64,000 bases of DNA from Dichomitus squalens LYAD-421 SS1 (taxonomy: Eukaryota; Basidiomycota; Agaricomycetes; Polyporales; Polyporaceae): contig NW_006766916.1 of the NCBI RefSeq assembly GCF_000275845.1, positions 162,267 to 226,266 on the forward strand, given 5' to 3'. Of this stretch, positions 46,510 to 57,640 are shown piece by piece. Made by a program: the position numbers and the translations under genes. Each line of letters starts with the position of its first letter. Within the stretch, counting starts at the first letter, position 1. A model generated the notes under the pieces. The model had not been told where the DNA came from. It did no database searches and saw nothing but the letters and a program-made list of their open reading frames with translations.

Positions 46510-49088
46510 CAAACGAGCCGATCGTCTCGTCTTTCAACACGAGTTTGATCAGCCCTTTCGCATATGTCTGCGGCAAGGCACTCTCCAAGAATGCTTTACA
46601 AGCCGCATCTTCTTCCGGTCCCAATTCTAAGGGAGGGTTGCTATTATTGCTGTTGATGAAGATCGTACGCTCGTGTGATGTCGCTCACTCAACTACTTGT
46701 GGCGGGGAGAAGGCAAAAGCGACGACCTGTAACACGGGAAGCCGCATTATAGCGTTATCGAGGATGGACCAGTACAGCGCGAAGTCGGGCAGGTCCCATG
46801 AGCGAACGTGAGACATCTCATCGGTATCTCCATTACCGAATTGGACGAGGAGCAACGTGAGCGACGGCGGTGCACTGTTCACGAGCTCCAAGTTCGCCTC
46901 GAGGCAAGCTTTGCGATAACCCTGCGTCCGCAGCTCTGAGTCGTCTGCAGGAACATTACAGAACGTCACCACAAGTGTCTCGAGATGTAAGCAAGCGCGG
47001 ATAGGGAGGGACCTCCAGTGGTCGAGAAGTGCTATGACCAAAGTGATGTCAGTGAGTATCAAGCGATTCTAGTGAAGTCACTCACCGAAGGGCCGGTCCA
47101 GTAGTCCAGGAGTAGACGATGTCATAACGTATCTGGCCGATCATGCACCCGAGGGGAAACAGTGGCCATTATGCGAATTGTACCTCATGTAACCTACGTT
47201 ACATCAGGAAAAAATCAGTGTGCTACATCGCCCTAAGTAGACGCCATAGCTGTTATAGTCGCGTAGCATACCTCGGGGGTACATGGCCTACATAGCGCCC
47301 GCCCACAGCTCTGTAGATCAATGTAGATACGCCATAGCTCGTGTATTCTTACCATTAACAGCTTGTTGTTGCGATAGTAGGCGACAGCAATCTCGAAAAT
47401 GCATGAAAGTAGATTGATTTACACTACGACAGACTAAATACAGTTGACATATGCTATACAATGACGTGTAAATACCCCGGCAAGCATGCTTCCTACATCC
47501 CTGACCACCCAACTACTACTACAACACGCGAGACTATTCACAACCATGACAGGATGGGAGGGATGATAGCTTGGAGACATAGCGATGCGGAAGGAGGGAG
47601 GGTACGAAGGGATGCGCAAGTACGAGACCACCATGACATACCTGTAGTTACCTCCTTGCAAAAGAGGTCAGAAACTTCTGGATGGACTCTGAGACGTACC
47701 TGTGTCTCAGATATCAGAGACGAGACAGTTCAGCACATACCTGTATCAGGAAGGGAGCAAGAACAGACGGTATGAGACACCTACAGAGCATGGACGTGCC
47801 ACGTCATTCGCACAGAGCTGCTAAGTGGCTTACGAGACTACAGCAAAAAATGTACAACTTACCAGCTGCAACAGGAATATCACGATCAAGACAGAACCCA
47901 GAGCGAGTAGGAGAAAAGAGCGGAAGACAACGAAGGCAGGCAAAGGGATTGTACAGGGCAAGGCAAGAACCAAGTCTATCCCGAAGCAAGGGCGTCGGGC
48001 AGAGCGACGGGGTACCGAGTCATAGGCGCCCATGTTTAGGGCCGGTGCGAGCTGACTTGGCAAAATACATCTGCTACGCTCGATGAGAATGGGCAATATT
48101 GAGCCTGCTCCTGGGTCAAATCTGATTGCGAAGTATCGGGTCTTTCTACGTGTGTACTTTGCTAGGGTTTCAATCACAACGGGGAGCCTAAAAAAAGAGC
48201 TGAATACTGAGCGCTACAGATGTCTACATAGCTAGCGCCCTGTGCTACAGAGCTGACGTAGCCTACATAGCCGTGGCATGCGGCTCTGTAGAGATTCCTT
48301 TTTCCTGATGTACTATCCACCAATTTGGCCTCTGCGTTACTAAGGCGCTGCCACGAGACCCTGCAGACCCTGTGTATTGATGTCACCTCCTATCTGATCC
48401 AAAATATGTTGGAGGTCCAGAAGAGTCTAAGGGCATATCCAAACTTGATGTGGTGCGCGAGTTCGAGAAGACGGTCGGAGGACTCCGTGACCTGATCGGG
48501 GTCCCACGAGCACTCCAAGAAATGTATGGTCAGCTCGTCTACCTCCGCGAAGAGACCGAGGATATGGCATAGGGGATGGAAAGTGCCGTCAGATGATTTG
48601 CAATGAAGGAGGACCAGCTTCTCGAGGCGTCTATTGTTACAGGTTGGGGATATGTACGAGGCGACCGAGCCGAGCTGTAAGCGTGATGAGGAAAGCGATA
48701 TGTGATGCATCACCAAGTTTCGCAGGAGGGGTAAGCACAACAGGAGGTCGTCCAGTTCTTCAACGAGGACCTCAGGAAGGTAGGAGTCCGGGTCTGCAGC
48801 GAAGATAGTGATGGTTTTAACGTAGGGATGAACGTTTGGCGAGGCGACGAGCCGATAACGGAGACATGATATTCTTGTCGCAGGAGTCAGTCGACAATAC
48901 ACGGTTTCGAAGAGGTGGTATCGGCATGACGGGAGCCAGGCGCGGCAAACGAGAGAGGATGCGGAGAGTGTTGGAGTGTCGTCATGCAGATGGTCGATGA
49001 TGTAGTCCACGATTTCTCCCAGGCGTAGGGCTTTGGGACATCCATCCGTGTACGGACTCCCCATCGCCATCTCCATCTCCATCGCCAT
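46510..49088 (-). pseudogene. F-box gene of the second family, split by a DNA element
   Basis: The N-terminal part (49088-48390, 232 residues) reads MAMEMEMAMGSPYTDG, then LRLGEIVDYIIDHLHDDTP and ASSLVCRAWLPSCRYHLF, an F-box followed by leucine-rich segments. The C-terminal part is at about 47062-46510 (LDHWRSLPIRACLHLETLVV, then ALPQTYAKGLIKLVL). Both halves align to the intact paralogue at 49693-51133. The joining piece of roughly 100 residues is missing or unrecognisable. In its place lies the terminal-repeat element 47202-48310, and the frame stops at 48390. A small 39-base intron near 46650 is needed downstream. The Met/Glu start comes from a six-base repeat. It is probably non-functional. 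Confidence 0.6.
47202..48310. mobile_element. Non-autonomous DNA transposon-like element, 1.1 kb
   Basis: The ends are inverted repeats (CATCAGGAAAAA at 47202 and its reverse complement at 48299-48310), flanked on both sides by TA (47200-47201 and 48311-48312), as expected for TA target duplication in the Tc1/mariner superfamily. Both subterminal regions carry repeated short motifs (ctctgtag, cctacatag, gctaca) in inverted arrangement. The interior has no transposase-like frame; the longest plus frame, 47682-48086, is basic and unrelated to known transposases. The element interrupts an F-box gene. Confidence 0.65.
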
Positions 49089-49692
49089 CGCTATTCTTTA
49101 TGTGTTACGTCAGCTTTTGGTGGGAGGAGGACTGAGCAGGAGCATCGTACATACCCGCAGGTCGCAGTAGGTATCAGCTATGGTTGAAGACCGCTACGGC
49201 ATCCGTGAACTGAGGAGCCTCCTCAGCACTTGCGTGGACCTTCGGCACGGCGACCAATCTGGGAAGTATCGTCTATCTGGTGACTCGCCGGGTCCATTCG
49301 GGGTGCCGGGCCTTCTGAAGCTTGTTGACGTCAGCACCGTGTGGCGCTTCGGTGTGCTTGTATATATAACTCACTACGAAAGCGCATTGCAGGTGTCGGC
49401 ATGTTGATTGAGCACGGTAGTTTGCGATAAGACTATTCAAGTGATTCAAATCTATTGATAGCACGACAAACGACGGACGCCAGATGGAGATTTTTTTGAA
49501 CCTCATGTAACGACCCGAGAAATTTCTCATAAGCAGAGTATCCCGTTCAGTCGTAGTTGCTGCTGCGCCTACGACTACGCAGCACATACTGGCTACATCC
49601 AAGATCTCAATTCTGAGGGTGCCTACGTGGTATGAATAGCGTACAATGAATAGAGGACCAAAGACTCGAACATACCTAGATACTGCTGACCC
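49089..49692. other. Spacer between tandem F-box genes
   Basis: About 600 bases of upstream region for the split gene and 3' flank of the intact one. No gene was supported. Confidence 0.45.
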
Positions 49693-51133
49693 TCATTGCA
49701 ACATGAAGACGTTGAGAATCCCTTTGGCATGAACCCGAGGAAGCACTCGCCCCAAGAACGCGGTGCAGGCAACTTTGTCCGGGTTCAAGAACACCGAAAG
49801 TGCACCTGTATCTCCTCCCACTAGACCTTCAGATAATGCCGCATCTGCGTGGGCAGGGAGAGGTCCTGAGGGAAAGAAGGCAGCCTCCACCGCCTCCAGT
49901 GCTGGCAACGCTATCACTGCATCGTCCAAGTCCCTCCAAACGGCAGCGAGATCAGGATCGTCCCAATCTGCAAGACGACCGTCCACTATAGTTGTCTGGA
50001 GGACGAAGAACATGATCGACTTGAGCGTGAGAGATGCGGCCTTCACTAGTTCGGTGTTGGCTGTGATGCAGCGACTGTAGAATTCCGATGGAGGGAGCTG
50101 CTGTCGAAAGACGGGATCAAAGAATATCATCAAGGTGCGGAGACGTTCGCACTGTGCGATGCTGAATGTCCTCCTCGTGCTGATATCGGCTGTAGAACGG
50201 ACAAATATCGTCAAAAAGCTGCGGTTAATGATAAATATGGCACATACTAAGATATTCTTGAGATGTTGTCTCAAAGTATAGAGAGAAGCAAATGTCGATA
50301 GTAAGCTCCTCCAGCGTCTCTCGACAATCGTAGATCATTGTACCGAAGCAGTCGGAGCGCGATAGTGCCGCGGTGCTAAGAGTGATCTCCTGAAGTGGCC
50401 ATCTGCTACCGTCCGGTGGGCTATTGACAAAGCTGCAGATCATCCTATCCAGTCCAACTTCGTGACCAGGGGTACCGCCGGCGTTACGTAACAGCGTCAG
50501 CACTATGCTCCCCCGCAGATGCTTGGCGAGCTCATCAAGGCGACGAGAGGCAGTCGCAAACTCTTCAATGTCCAAGCCTGCGCACATGGCCCACTGGACG
50601 TTCAGTTTTTCCAGCTTTGCAAAGAGCCCAAACAGGAAAAAGAACGGATGGGGAGTGTCAGATATACACTGCATAAGGGCAAGCGTGCCAAGGGATCGGG
50701 AGCCACTGGTCGGGGAAATATACGAGTCGTCGAGTGGCTTGCGCGAGGCGGAGAGTGTTACGCGACGTAAGGCTAGATGGTGGAGGAGCGGCAAGCACGA
50801 GATGATCTGTTCCAGTTCCTCCACCAGGACTTCGGGATACAGGGGCTCCGATACCAGTGTTGTTACAAGGAGCATTTTGATGTAAGGACGTACATCTTGG
50901 GCGACGTGCAGCCAGTTTCGCAGATGCGGTAAGTCCGCCCGCTGGGAACCAGGAATGCAACGGATGATTTGGAAGAGATGGTATCTGCAAGCCGGTAGCC
51001 AGGCGCGACATACGAGAGAAGATGCAGCGAGGGTAGTGACGTCGTCGTGGAGGTAATCAATGATGTTGTCGATGGTCTCTGCCGGTAAGAGGTTGTGCTT
51101 GGATGGGCTCTGAAGGATGCTCTGGTTGTCCAT
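49693..51133 (-). CDS. F-box domain protein, second family, intact
   Basis: Exons 51133-50248 and 50189-49693 encode 460 residues without interruption. The F-box region is LLPAETIDNIIDYLHDD followed by ASSLVCRAWLPACRYHLFQ. After it come leucine-rich stretches (LEQIISCLPLLHHLALRR, LGTLALMQC, LEELTIDICF, LRTLMIFFDP) and a C-terminal block VACTAFLGRVLPRVHAKG. This is the classical basidiomycete F-box/LRR type and is distinct from the family at 2603-11334. It is the likely parent or sister of the split gene at 46510-49088. The role is target selection for SCF ubiquitin ligase; the target is unknown. Confidence 0.8.
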
Positions 51134-51644
51134 CTCTGAAAATCACGCTATGAGTCGAGTGAGATAGAACAATGTAAGAATGCTTGACCTGGCTCTGGTG
51201 AAGGCGAAGGGCGGCTAGACAGTCCCTCGGCGATGGACCCGATATAACGGTCCGGCCCGGCATGTACCCTACATACGTGACCGTCGTGACGGGCCCGAAT
51301 AGCCCTCCAGCGCCCAGAGGGTAGAACCGCTGACGCCTACGGACAATAATGTTCATCTTGATGTCGCGCCTCAGTCGCGCCTCAGCGTCCCAAGCCGAAA
51401 AAAACGACGGCGGAAGCCTGGACACCTGCCATTACACTGCACGAAAAACATCTTCTCACCTTTGGAGATTCACCCAGTCACAGATCTCACAACCACAGCA
51501 GCCTTGTTCGCAATCCAACACAATCATTAACAGTAGCCTACGTCGTACATCAATCATGAGCGGTCTCTCGTAAAGTATCTCGTCATTTTGTCACGTATTA
51601 TCGAGTCACGCTCCTTCCTCACCATCGCAAGCCCGCGAGCAGGC
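51134..51644. other. Intergenic, promoter side of the F-box gene
   Basis: About 500 bases without a supported gene. It holds the F-box promoter and the 3' flank of the RlpA-like gene. Confidence 0.45.
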
Positions 51645-52151
51645 TTAGACGAGGGTCCAGCTGATGCCGTGGAGGCGGCCGACGTCGAGCGAAGCGAGCT
51701 GCTGGAACGCCGTCGGAGTGAGGTCGACGGAGCCTGGCGCGCAGCCCGGGCAAGTGTCCGCGACCGTCACGGTGACCGTCTTGCCGTCGGGGCCGGTCAC
51801 GACCATCTGACGACCGCACATCGGGTTACTGCGGAGATACGGTGGTGATGAGCATAAGACCTGAAAATCGAAAAGAGAGAGACGCACGCGTTGGGGTTCG
51901 CGGTCGCGCCAGGGAAGGACTGGATGGTCGCAATGTCGACAGCGACGATGAAGTCCGCCTCAGTGTTGAAGAAGCCACAGGAGCCGAGGCCCGGGGTGTA
52001 GAAGGTAGCTGCGGGATATCACCATCAGTCCCAGCAAGTTGAAGGTCAATGCAGGAGAATACGCACCATCTCCACCCGACATGGAGAGACTCTGCGCGAA
52101 GCCGGCGGTGGCGGCAGAGAGGGCGGCGAGGACAACGGCGGTGAAGCGCAT
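51645..52151 (-). CDS. Secreted RlpA-like / barwin-like double-psi beta-barrel protein
   Basis: Exons 52151-52067, 52008-51888 and 51828-51645 give 129 residues. A clear signal peptide MRFTAVVLAALSAATAGFAQ is followed by the barrel: DGATFYTPGLGSCGFFNTEA, DFIVAVDIATIQSFPGAT, MCGRQMVVTGPDGKTVTVTV, then ADTCPGCAPGSVDLTPTAFQ and GRLHGISWTLV. The CPGC and DLTPTAF motifs are diagnostic of the expansin/RlpA-like family. Four cysteines are seen in the mature part, probably two disulfides. Such small secreted proteins occur in fungal walls and plant-associated secretomes. No enzymatic activity is established for them. Confidence 0.88.
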
Positions 52152-53936
52152 CTTGATAATAATGAAAAGGGGAACGGCGACGAGAAGACGAAGAACGAAA
52201 GAAGCTGGTGTGCGAACGGGGGAAGGCACCGGGCCTGAAGGTTGCGATGGAGTGCGAAGGTGAGTTGCAAACTGGAGAATCCCCTTCTGCTATACCCGGA
52301 GTTTATATACCTGCGCGAGCGGGCAAGCGCGGTCCCATGACATACGCGCGCAACTTCGCGCGCGTGTGTCCGCAGGCAAAAGCAATGAGGGCTCGCTCCG
52401 ACTGGACCACGGATCGGAAAGGCTGAGGGAGACCGGAGACAACGAGCAAGGCGGCCATCAGGGCATCGACTGATCGCGCTGAACGGAGGGAGGTTGGGGT
52501 TTCAGCGTGGTGATGCGCAGATGCGGTTTGGGTCCCGGGTTAGCGGTCGTGACCAATCGCCAGTTTGTGGAGGATTGTGATCCTGTACAGATACGTGATC
52601 ACGGACAGTTGCCCATGCGTTCTGGCGGGATGAGAGCGAGCTAACATAGACGCGCCATGCGTTGTGGAGTACACGAAGATAAATTGAAGGTCTTAGGGAG
52701 CGGTGCATGCCAAGACTGAACGGAGTGCAAGTCTTCTCATGACAAGTAGCCTGCTCATCGCGCCTCAAACCCATATTTGAATCGGTCATCTTGAACAATT
52801 GGGGGTACGCTAGATGCGAAATATCAGCGCCTACTGAGCGTCCTCAATAGCCGTCAGTGACCGTGTCTGCGGTGGATGCTTTCGCAGTGGCAACGCCTAG
52901 GACCTGATCAAGCAAATTGCTCACCGTCAAGACACCGCCGGCGGCAACAAACGTGCATTGCATCCTTTGTGCCGGGGCTGGCTGCGAAGTCGAGACCCGA
53001 GAGTATAGGGACTCGACGCTGGCCACGTCGGCGATTTCCATGGCGATGTGGATGGGATCTGTGCTGGGAACACCGCAAAGACGCCGAGATTGCAAAAGGG
53101 GCAGCGCCTCGATGCAGTGTCGTCACAAGGCTGTCGATGAGCTTGCGGGAGTTACAAAGGTCCTCAACTCGGCATCAGGAAGAGGATTGGCGAGGGAATG
53201 GAATTGAGCTTCCTTCGACAACAGGGAGGCTGCGATCCGAGACTCGCTGGGTAAAGTAGCCGATGGCACAGTGACCGATTTACTAAGCGGCTTGGTCGTT
53301 GGGGGAAGGTCCCTATGGAAAACACGACAACTAGCGTCGGAGCATATGATGAATAGTCTGAAGAGGGCTCACGGCATGGAGTCTGGCGCAGCTGAGGGCA
53401 GAGGCCAAGGGTGAGAGTATCATATAGTCGAATGCAGGTGACATGTGCTCGGTTCTCTGAGTCAGCGTCCCGGTTACCTCTTGCGCCTACATGAACCGAA
53501 GCGTCGACATTCTGCTCTCCCATTCCGAGTCTTTTCAGAACAGACTGTGGATTCGTCTCTCATTCCCTACCATCGGCATCAATGAAGTCGGAATACCCCT
53601 CTGGATGGCACAATATCAAGTAAGTAAACGAATATCTACGTAAACTCAAAGCGCAGTTGATTATTCGAGGTCATGTTCGAAGCCATACGGTGCATTCCTA
53701 CTGCTCTGCAAGATGAGTCTCTTTGTTGCATATTCATTGTCATAGCAGGCAGCGGCCACGAGGATGATACATCAAGTGGTGACCAACTTGCGCTAGCTAA
53801 TACTTGGTTCCCTCCTGAGCGCTGAGCCGTGGCTGATGTCTATGCTACGTGTTCCTTCGCTCTTCAGGGCAGTCCCCGCCGCTACCGGTAGTAGCACTAG
53901 AACTAAATGTCCAATCCATACATCCCCAGCCAAGTA
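52152..53936. other. Mostly empty 1.8-kb region
   Basis: Contains the promoter of the RlpA-like gene. On the minus strand around 53095-52844 a coding-like frame (HIAMEIADVASVESLYSR; FVAAGGVLTVSNLLDQVLG) ends at a stop, but no start, splice partner or family could be assigned. It may be a gene remnant. Confidence 0.35.
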
Positions 53937-55703
53937 TCATCCTGTCCACCTATCGGGGCGAGCGCACATCGCCCGTGCGTGCACCATTGCACGCGCGTTG
54001 ACTCCTCGGGGACATTCCATTCTCCTTCGTCCTGCGACGTGCCAGCCTCCGACACATCTCAAAAAGGGGATAAGCTCAGAATCGAAGGGAAAAGTCGCCG
54101 GAAACATGGCCTTCTGTGGGGGATCTGGGCTGAGGACATCGGGAGAACAGGCTCCCACGTAGACTGTGAATGATTCATCGCCTAGGAAAGAGATCATCTC
54201 GGAGTCGCCTAGCACATCCAGCCTAAGACACTTCTCAGTGATCTCGGGCAAGACGCAATCCACCCTCCGCGACCTCTCTGAGGACCGAGATGAGCATACA
54301 CTGGTGTAGCAGCACTCGAAAGATATCATGGATGTCCTGGAGGGGGAGGAAGATGTCGCGGCAGTGTTTGGCGTGCCGATACGGGGTATGGTGTCATGAG
54401 AATGGACATACACTTTCTTTACCTCTGGCCGGGCCAAAAGACGAACGTATTTGCCAAATGGCAAGCATAACTTTGCGGCTATGGCGAGGCCGCTGCGCTC
54501 GAAGATGAAGATGCGGGTTCCGCGGTAGTACTGGGTACGATGCCCAGCTTCGGCAATGTACCCTCCGACATGGGACGTGTTGCTGGTCGTGGGGCACGAT
54601 GGCGGCCGTAGAAAGAGAGCAATGATACGCCCTTGCTTATCCTGGCAAGCCAGTAGAGCGAGGGTCGCAAAGCCGGAGGATGTGTGCGCGATGCTTATTA
54701 GAGGGAATTTGGTGCGAATACCATGACAGGACCTCGTGTACGGCGAAGGGAACGTCACTGTTATGCCTATGCGTTCATAGAAGCTCTGGTGGGAGATCGG
54801 ACTAATGCCTGCGCATCCGGCGAAGTCCGCGGGGGAGGAGGCAAGGAGCGTCTCGGAGGTAGATTGAGGTACGCTATCACGTTCCTTGGCGCTGGCGGGG
54901 ATGGCGCCGGCGCCTAGGCGATAATCGTCAAGAATAGTTCCCCAGGCGAAGATGCTCTGGTCTGGGGTTTTCTTGACTATCTCCTCCTGCAGCCTTAGGA
55001 AGGCGTTCCTCCCCTCTCCGTACAAGATCGGCATATAGACCCCGATTATGCCCATGAGACAGTATGCTTCGTCCTCGACGCGTCGGGTTTCCCTTCCGGC
55101 AGCCCACGACATCCGGCACGCGACACTGCAGTCCTCGACCCTCCGTTCATGAGTGAGCACATAGCGGTCGATGCCGGTCACTTCTTCGATGAGATCTGCG
55201 AGGGTGTGCTTATCACCGATGACTTTCCAGCCCTTAGAGAGGAAGATGACGGAGCACGGGGCGATGAGCTCCTGTAGTGTCCACCCGCGCCTATGCCACC
55301 TGCTTCGCCGGAACGAGGAGGTGGGATGGCGAGGATCCTCTACTTCCACGCTCGGAACGTCATCAAGTAGCGCATAGCAGTTAGAGGCGCATTCGTACCA
55401 CCGGTACATCGAAGCCATCGCCTCCGAGAGCTCGACGCTGTTGGTCTTGTCGATGCAGCAAGTGTCCGTCCATAGCCAGCGAAAGCCATCCACCCGCGCC
55501 TGAGCGCACACGTTGCGGATCTTCTGTGACGTAGGGTACAGCATCCAGCGGAATAGACCGAAGGATCCTGGAGTACCAAATCGAGGTGTGGACTGGAAGC
55601 TCTGCTCTTTGTTGGTCCACACGTGAGAGAGAATCGCGTACGGGACGTCAGCGGGACCAGAGAACTGGTGGAGTTCGATGGTCTCTGTGTTGAGAAGCCA
55701 CAT
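53937..55703 (-). CDS. HET-domain protein (heterokaryon incompatibility type)
   Basis: A single open frame of 588 residues starts MWLLNTETIELHQFSGP. HET motifs are clear: YAILSHVWTNKEQSFQ, then GFRWLWTDTCCIDKTNSVEL, SMYRWYECASNCYALLDDV, RRGWTLQELIAPCSVIFLSK, and MGIIGVYMPILYGEGRNAFLRLQEEI. The C-terminal half (about residues 260-588) follows the usual extension of this subfamily. HET proteins trigger cell death after fusion of incompatible fungal cells and are thought of as fungal innate-immune effectors; the specificity of this one is unknown. Near residue 450 a 46-base intron-like segment (gtatcg...ctccag) is possible, which would alter the last 140 residues. Confidence 0.85.
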   Translation of the reverse strand: MWLLNTETIELHQFSGPADVPYAILSHVWTNKEQSFQSTPRFGTPGSFGLFRWMLYPTSQKIRNVCAQARVDGFRWLWTDTCCIDKTNSVELSEAMASMYRWYECASNCYALLDDVPSVEVEDPRHPTSSFRRSRWHRRGWTLQELIAPCSVIFLSKGWKVIGDKHTLADLIEEVTGIDRYVLTHERRVEDCSVACRMSWAAGRETRRVEDEAYCLMGIIGVYMPILYGEGRNAFLRLQEEIVKKTPDQSIFAWGTILDDYRLGAGAIPASAKERDSVPQSTSETLLASSPADFAGCAGISPISHQSFYERIGITVTFPSPYTRSCHGIRTKFPLISIAHTSSGFATLALLACQDKQGRIIALFLRPPSCPTTSNTSHVGGYIAEAGHRTQYYRGTRIFIFERSGLAIAAKLCLPFGKYVRLLARPEVKKVYVHSHDTIPRIGTPNTAATSSSPSRTSMISFECCYTSVCSSRSSERSRRVDCVLPEITEKCLRLDVLGDSEMISFLGDESFTVYVGACSPDVLSPDPPQKAMFPATFPFDSELIPFLRCVGGWHVAGRRRMECPRGVNARAMVHARAMCARPDRWTG

Positions 55704-57296
55704 GAACTGGGATGCGTCGTAAGTCTTTGTATGAAGTCAAAATGCGGAAGAGACTTACGAACAAACACGATGTAGCTAAAGAAAAATCAAGATGCTTGCT
55801 GGTGGGTAGAAGTTGCCGGTGGGGATGCGCCGAAGAGGCAGTCGAATGTTCAGTGCAGACTTGAGGGAGGCAATGTGAGCACAGAAGAACCCGTCTTATA
55901 TTGTTAGCGAAACCGGGACTCGTCCAAATATATTGAACATCTTGAAGCCAATGACTTGTTCACTTGTGGATGCTTCGTAGATGGATCCCTGGGATCCCTA
56001 GGATAGGTCATGAGCGTGGCGGGAGATGCTTCGAGGGCGAGATTCAATGATATGCAGAAGCGACCAGCTCCCAGTAGCACCCTCTCATGAACGATGCCAC
56101 GCGAGTTTGTCATATTGATGATTTTGGAGCCAGCAGCTGGACCATGGAGTGACGGATTTGTGGGAGAGGGCGGTGTCATCAACATTATTACGGATAGGGA
56201 CGTATTGTGACCGGATATATGGACTGATAGGTAGGTGACTGGCTCTATGATCTTTCCGCGGCCAATCACTCAGGTATACATATATCTCCACCCAGAGATC
56301 TGTTCTTCGTCGGACACATCCACGTAATACCAAACGAGTGGCACACGATGTTCGGCGAGATATCCGACAAGCTGAATGTACGAGCTACAAATATCAGTGC
56401 AGATATATGGGAGACCGGTATAGAGGCTGGAATTCATTCTGAGATATCTCGAGATCTAGTATGACTTAGAAGAAATGGCAGAGTAGAGTATCTTGCAGGT
56501 GGCGGTCCGGATACTCTGTCGCAATCCGGAAAGACAATTGTATCCAGCGTACCCTGTAAAGGAATCTGCCTTGTATGTCTGGATGGATATCACGATGTCT
56601 AAGTCAATTTAGGTGGACGACTCTGTAGTTATCCGGGCAAACATCAGACATTGGCTGGGTTGTTCTTCTTCTTGCGCAATTCGGCGAGCTGGGTATAAAT
56701 AACTCTTCCACACTCGGGGTGGAATCCATCGACTTCCCCAAGAATAGCGCCTGCGGCCGTCCCGAATATGACGGCTGACATCATAACCTACCGTCTGGGA
56801 GAAAAGCACTATTGTTATATAGTGGCCCCAAAAACCTACGATGTGCGTCGTCATCTGTTCATTATGCGCTTGAAACTCATACAAGTCACCATCTAGGCCG
56901 CCATTCAGGCGGCGAGGGATAATTACAAGGAGCTCAAGGACGTCGATCCAGCTCGTATCACCCTCTGCGTCAATAGCTTCGTCGGTGCTCAACCGCAGCG
57001 TGTCCGGATCAGCCCAGACTCATGGCCGATCGTACTCTCTAGGCTCTCCAGCCGCCAGGTCGTCGAAATCGTGTTGCAGCCTTCCACTCTCCCTCACATT
57101 GTTGTACACGCTGCTGAGGACGTGGACAGTCTGCCCACATACGAGGGCCTCCGGGAGCAATCTCGGTCGAAAGACTCTTATCTCGCTGCCCCTCCCAGCC
57201 AATCGGTGTCCCCACTGGTGAAATCTATATCCACAGAACTCATTCGCTCCGTTCAGAGACATGCGAGAAGATGACGTCCCCTGCACAGTCTCAGAG
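55704..57296. other. Intergenic, no gene supported
   Basis: About 1.6 kb. Minus-strand frames at 56609-56992 and 57020-57457 look like shadows or remnants without a joined model. Confidence 0.4.
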
Positions 57297-57640
57297 GTCG
57301 GAGTCCAGCCCCTTCTCATTGTTGACAGGCGTTGCGAATAACGTCTTCCATGGGAGCTCCCCGAAGTGACTTCCCGCCTCTGAGCCTTGCATGTATATGT
57401 AGCACGCACCACCCTGGTTGTGCCACAAGATGTACCAGCGCGCACAATTGTCATCACAGAAGTCTTTCTTTCCTGATATGAATGATGGCCCCGTCTATAT
57501 GTGCTGTTAGCACTAACGTGTCTAAATATGGCGTCTTGAGAGACTTTGAACCAGAAGTGGAACGAAGTAGTCCGAGTCGGGTTTGACGATGGAAGGTCAA
57601 GTTCGAGGGATAACTTGAAGTTCGCCCATGGCAGGCGCGT
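57297..57640 (-). CDS. Possible small gene or gene remnant
   Basis: Two coding-like blocks lie close together on the minus strand in different frames: an upstream NFKLSLELDLPSSNPTR followed by TTSFHFWFKVSQDAIF, and a downstream FCDDNCARWYILWHNQGG, CYIYMQGSEAGSHFGELPW ending at a TGA near 57297. A gttagt donor and tatcag acceptor lie between them, but the phases do not match. The blocks have protein-like hydrophobic patterning and paired cysteines. No family was recognised. It could be a three-exon gene misread here or a frameshifted relic. Confidence 0.25.
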
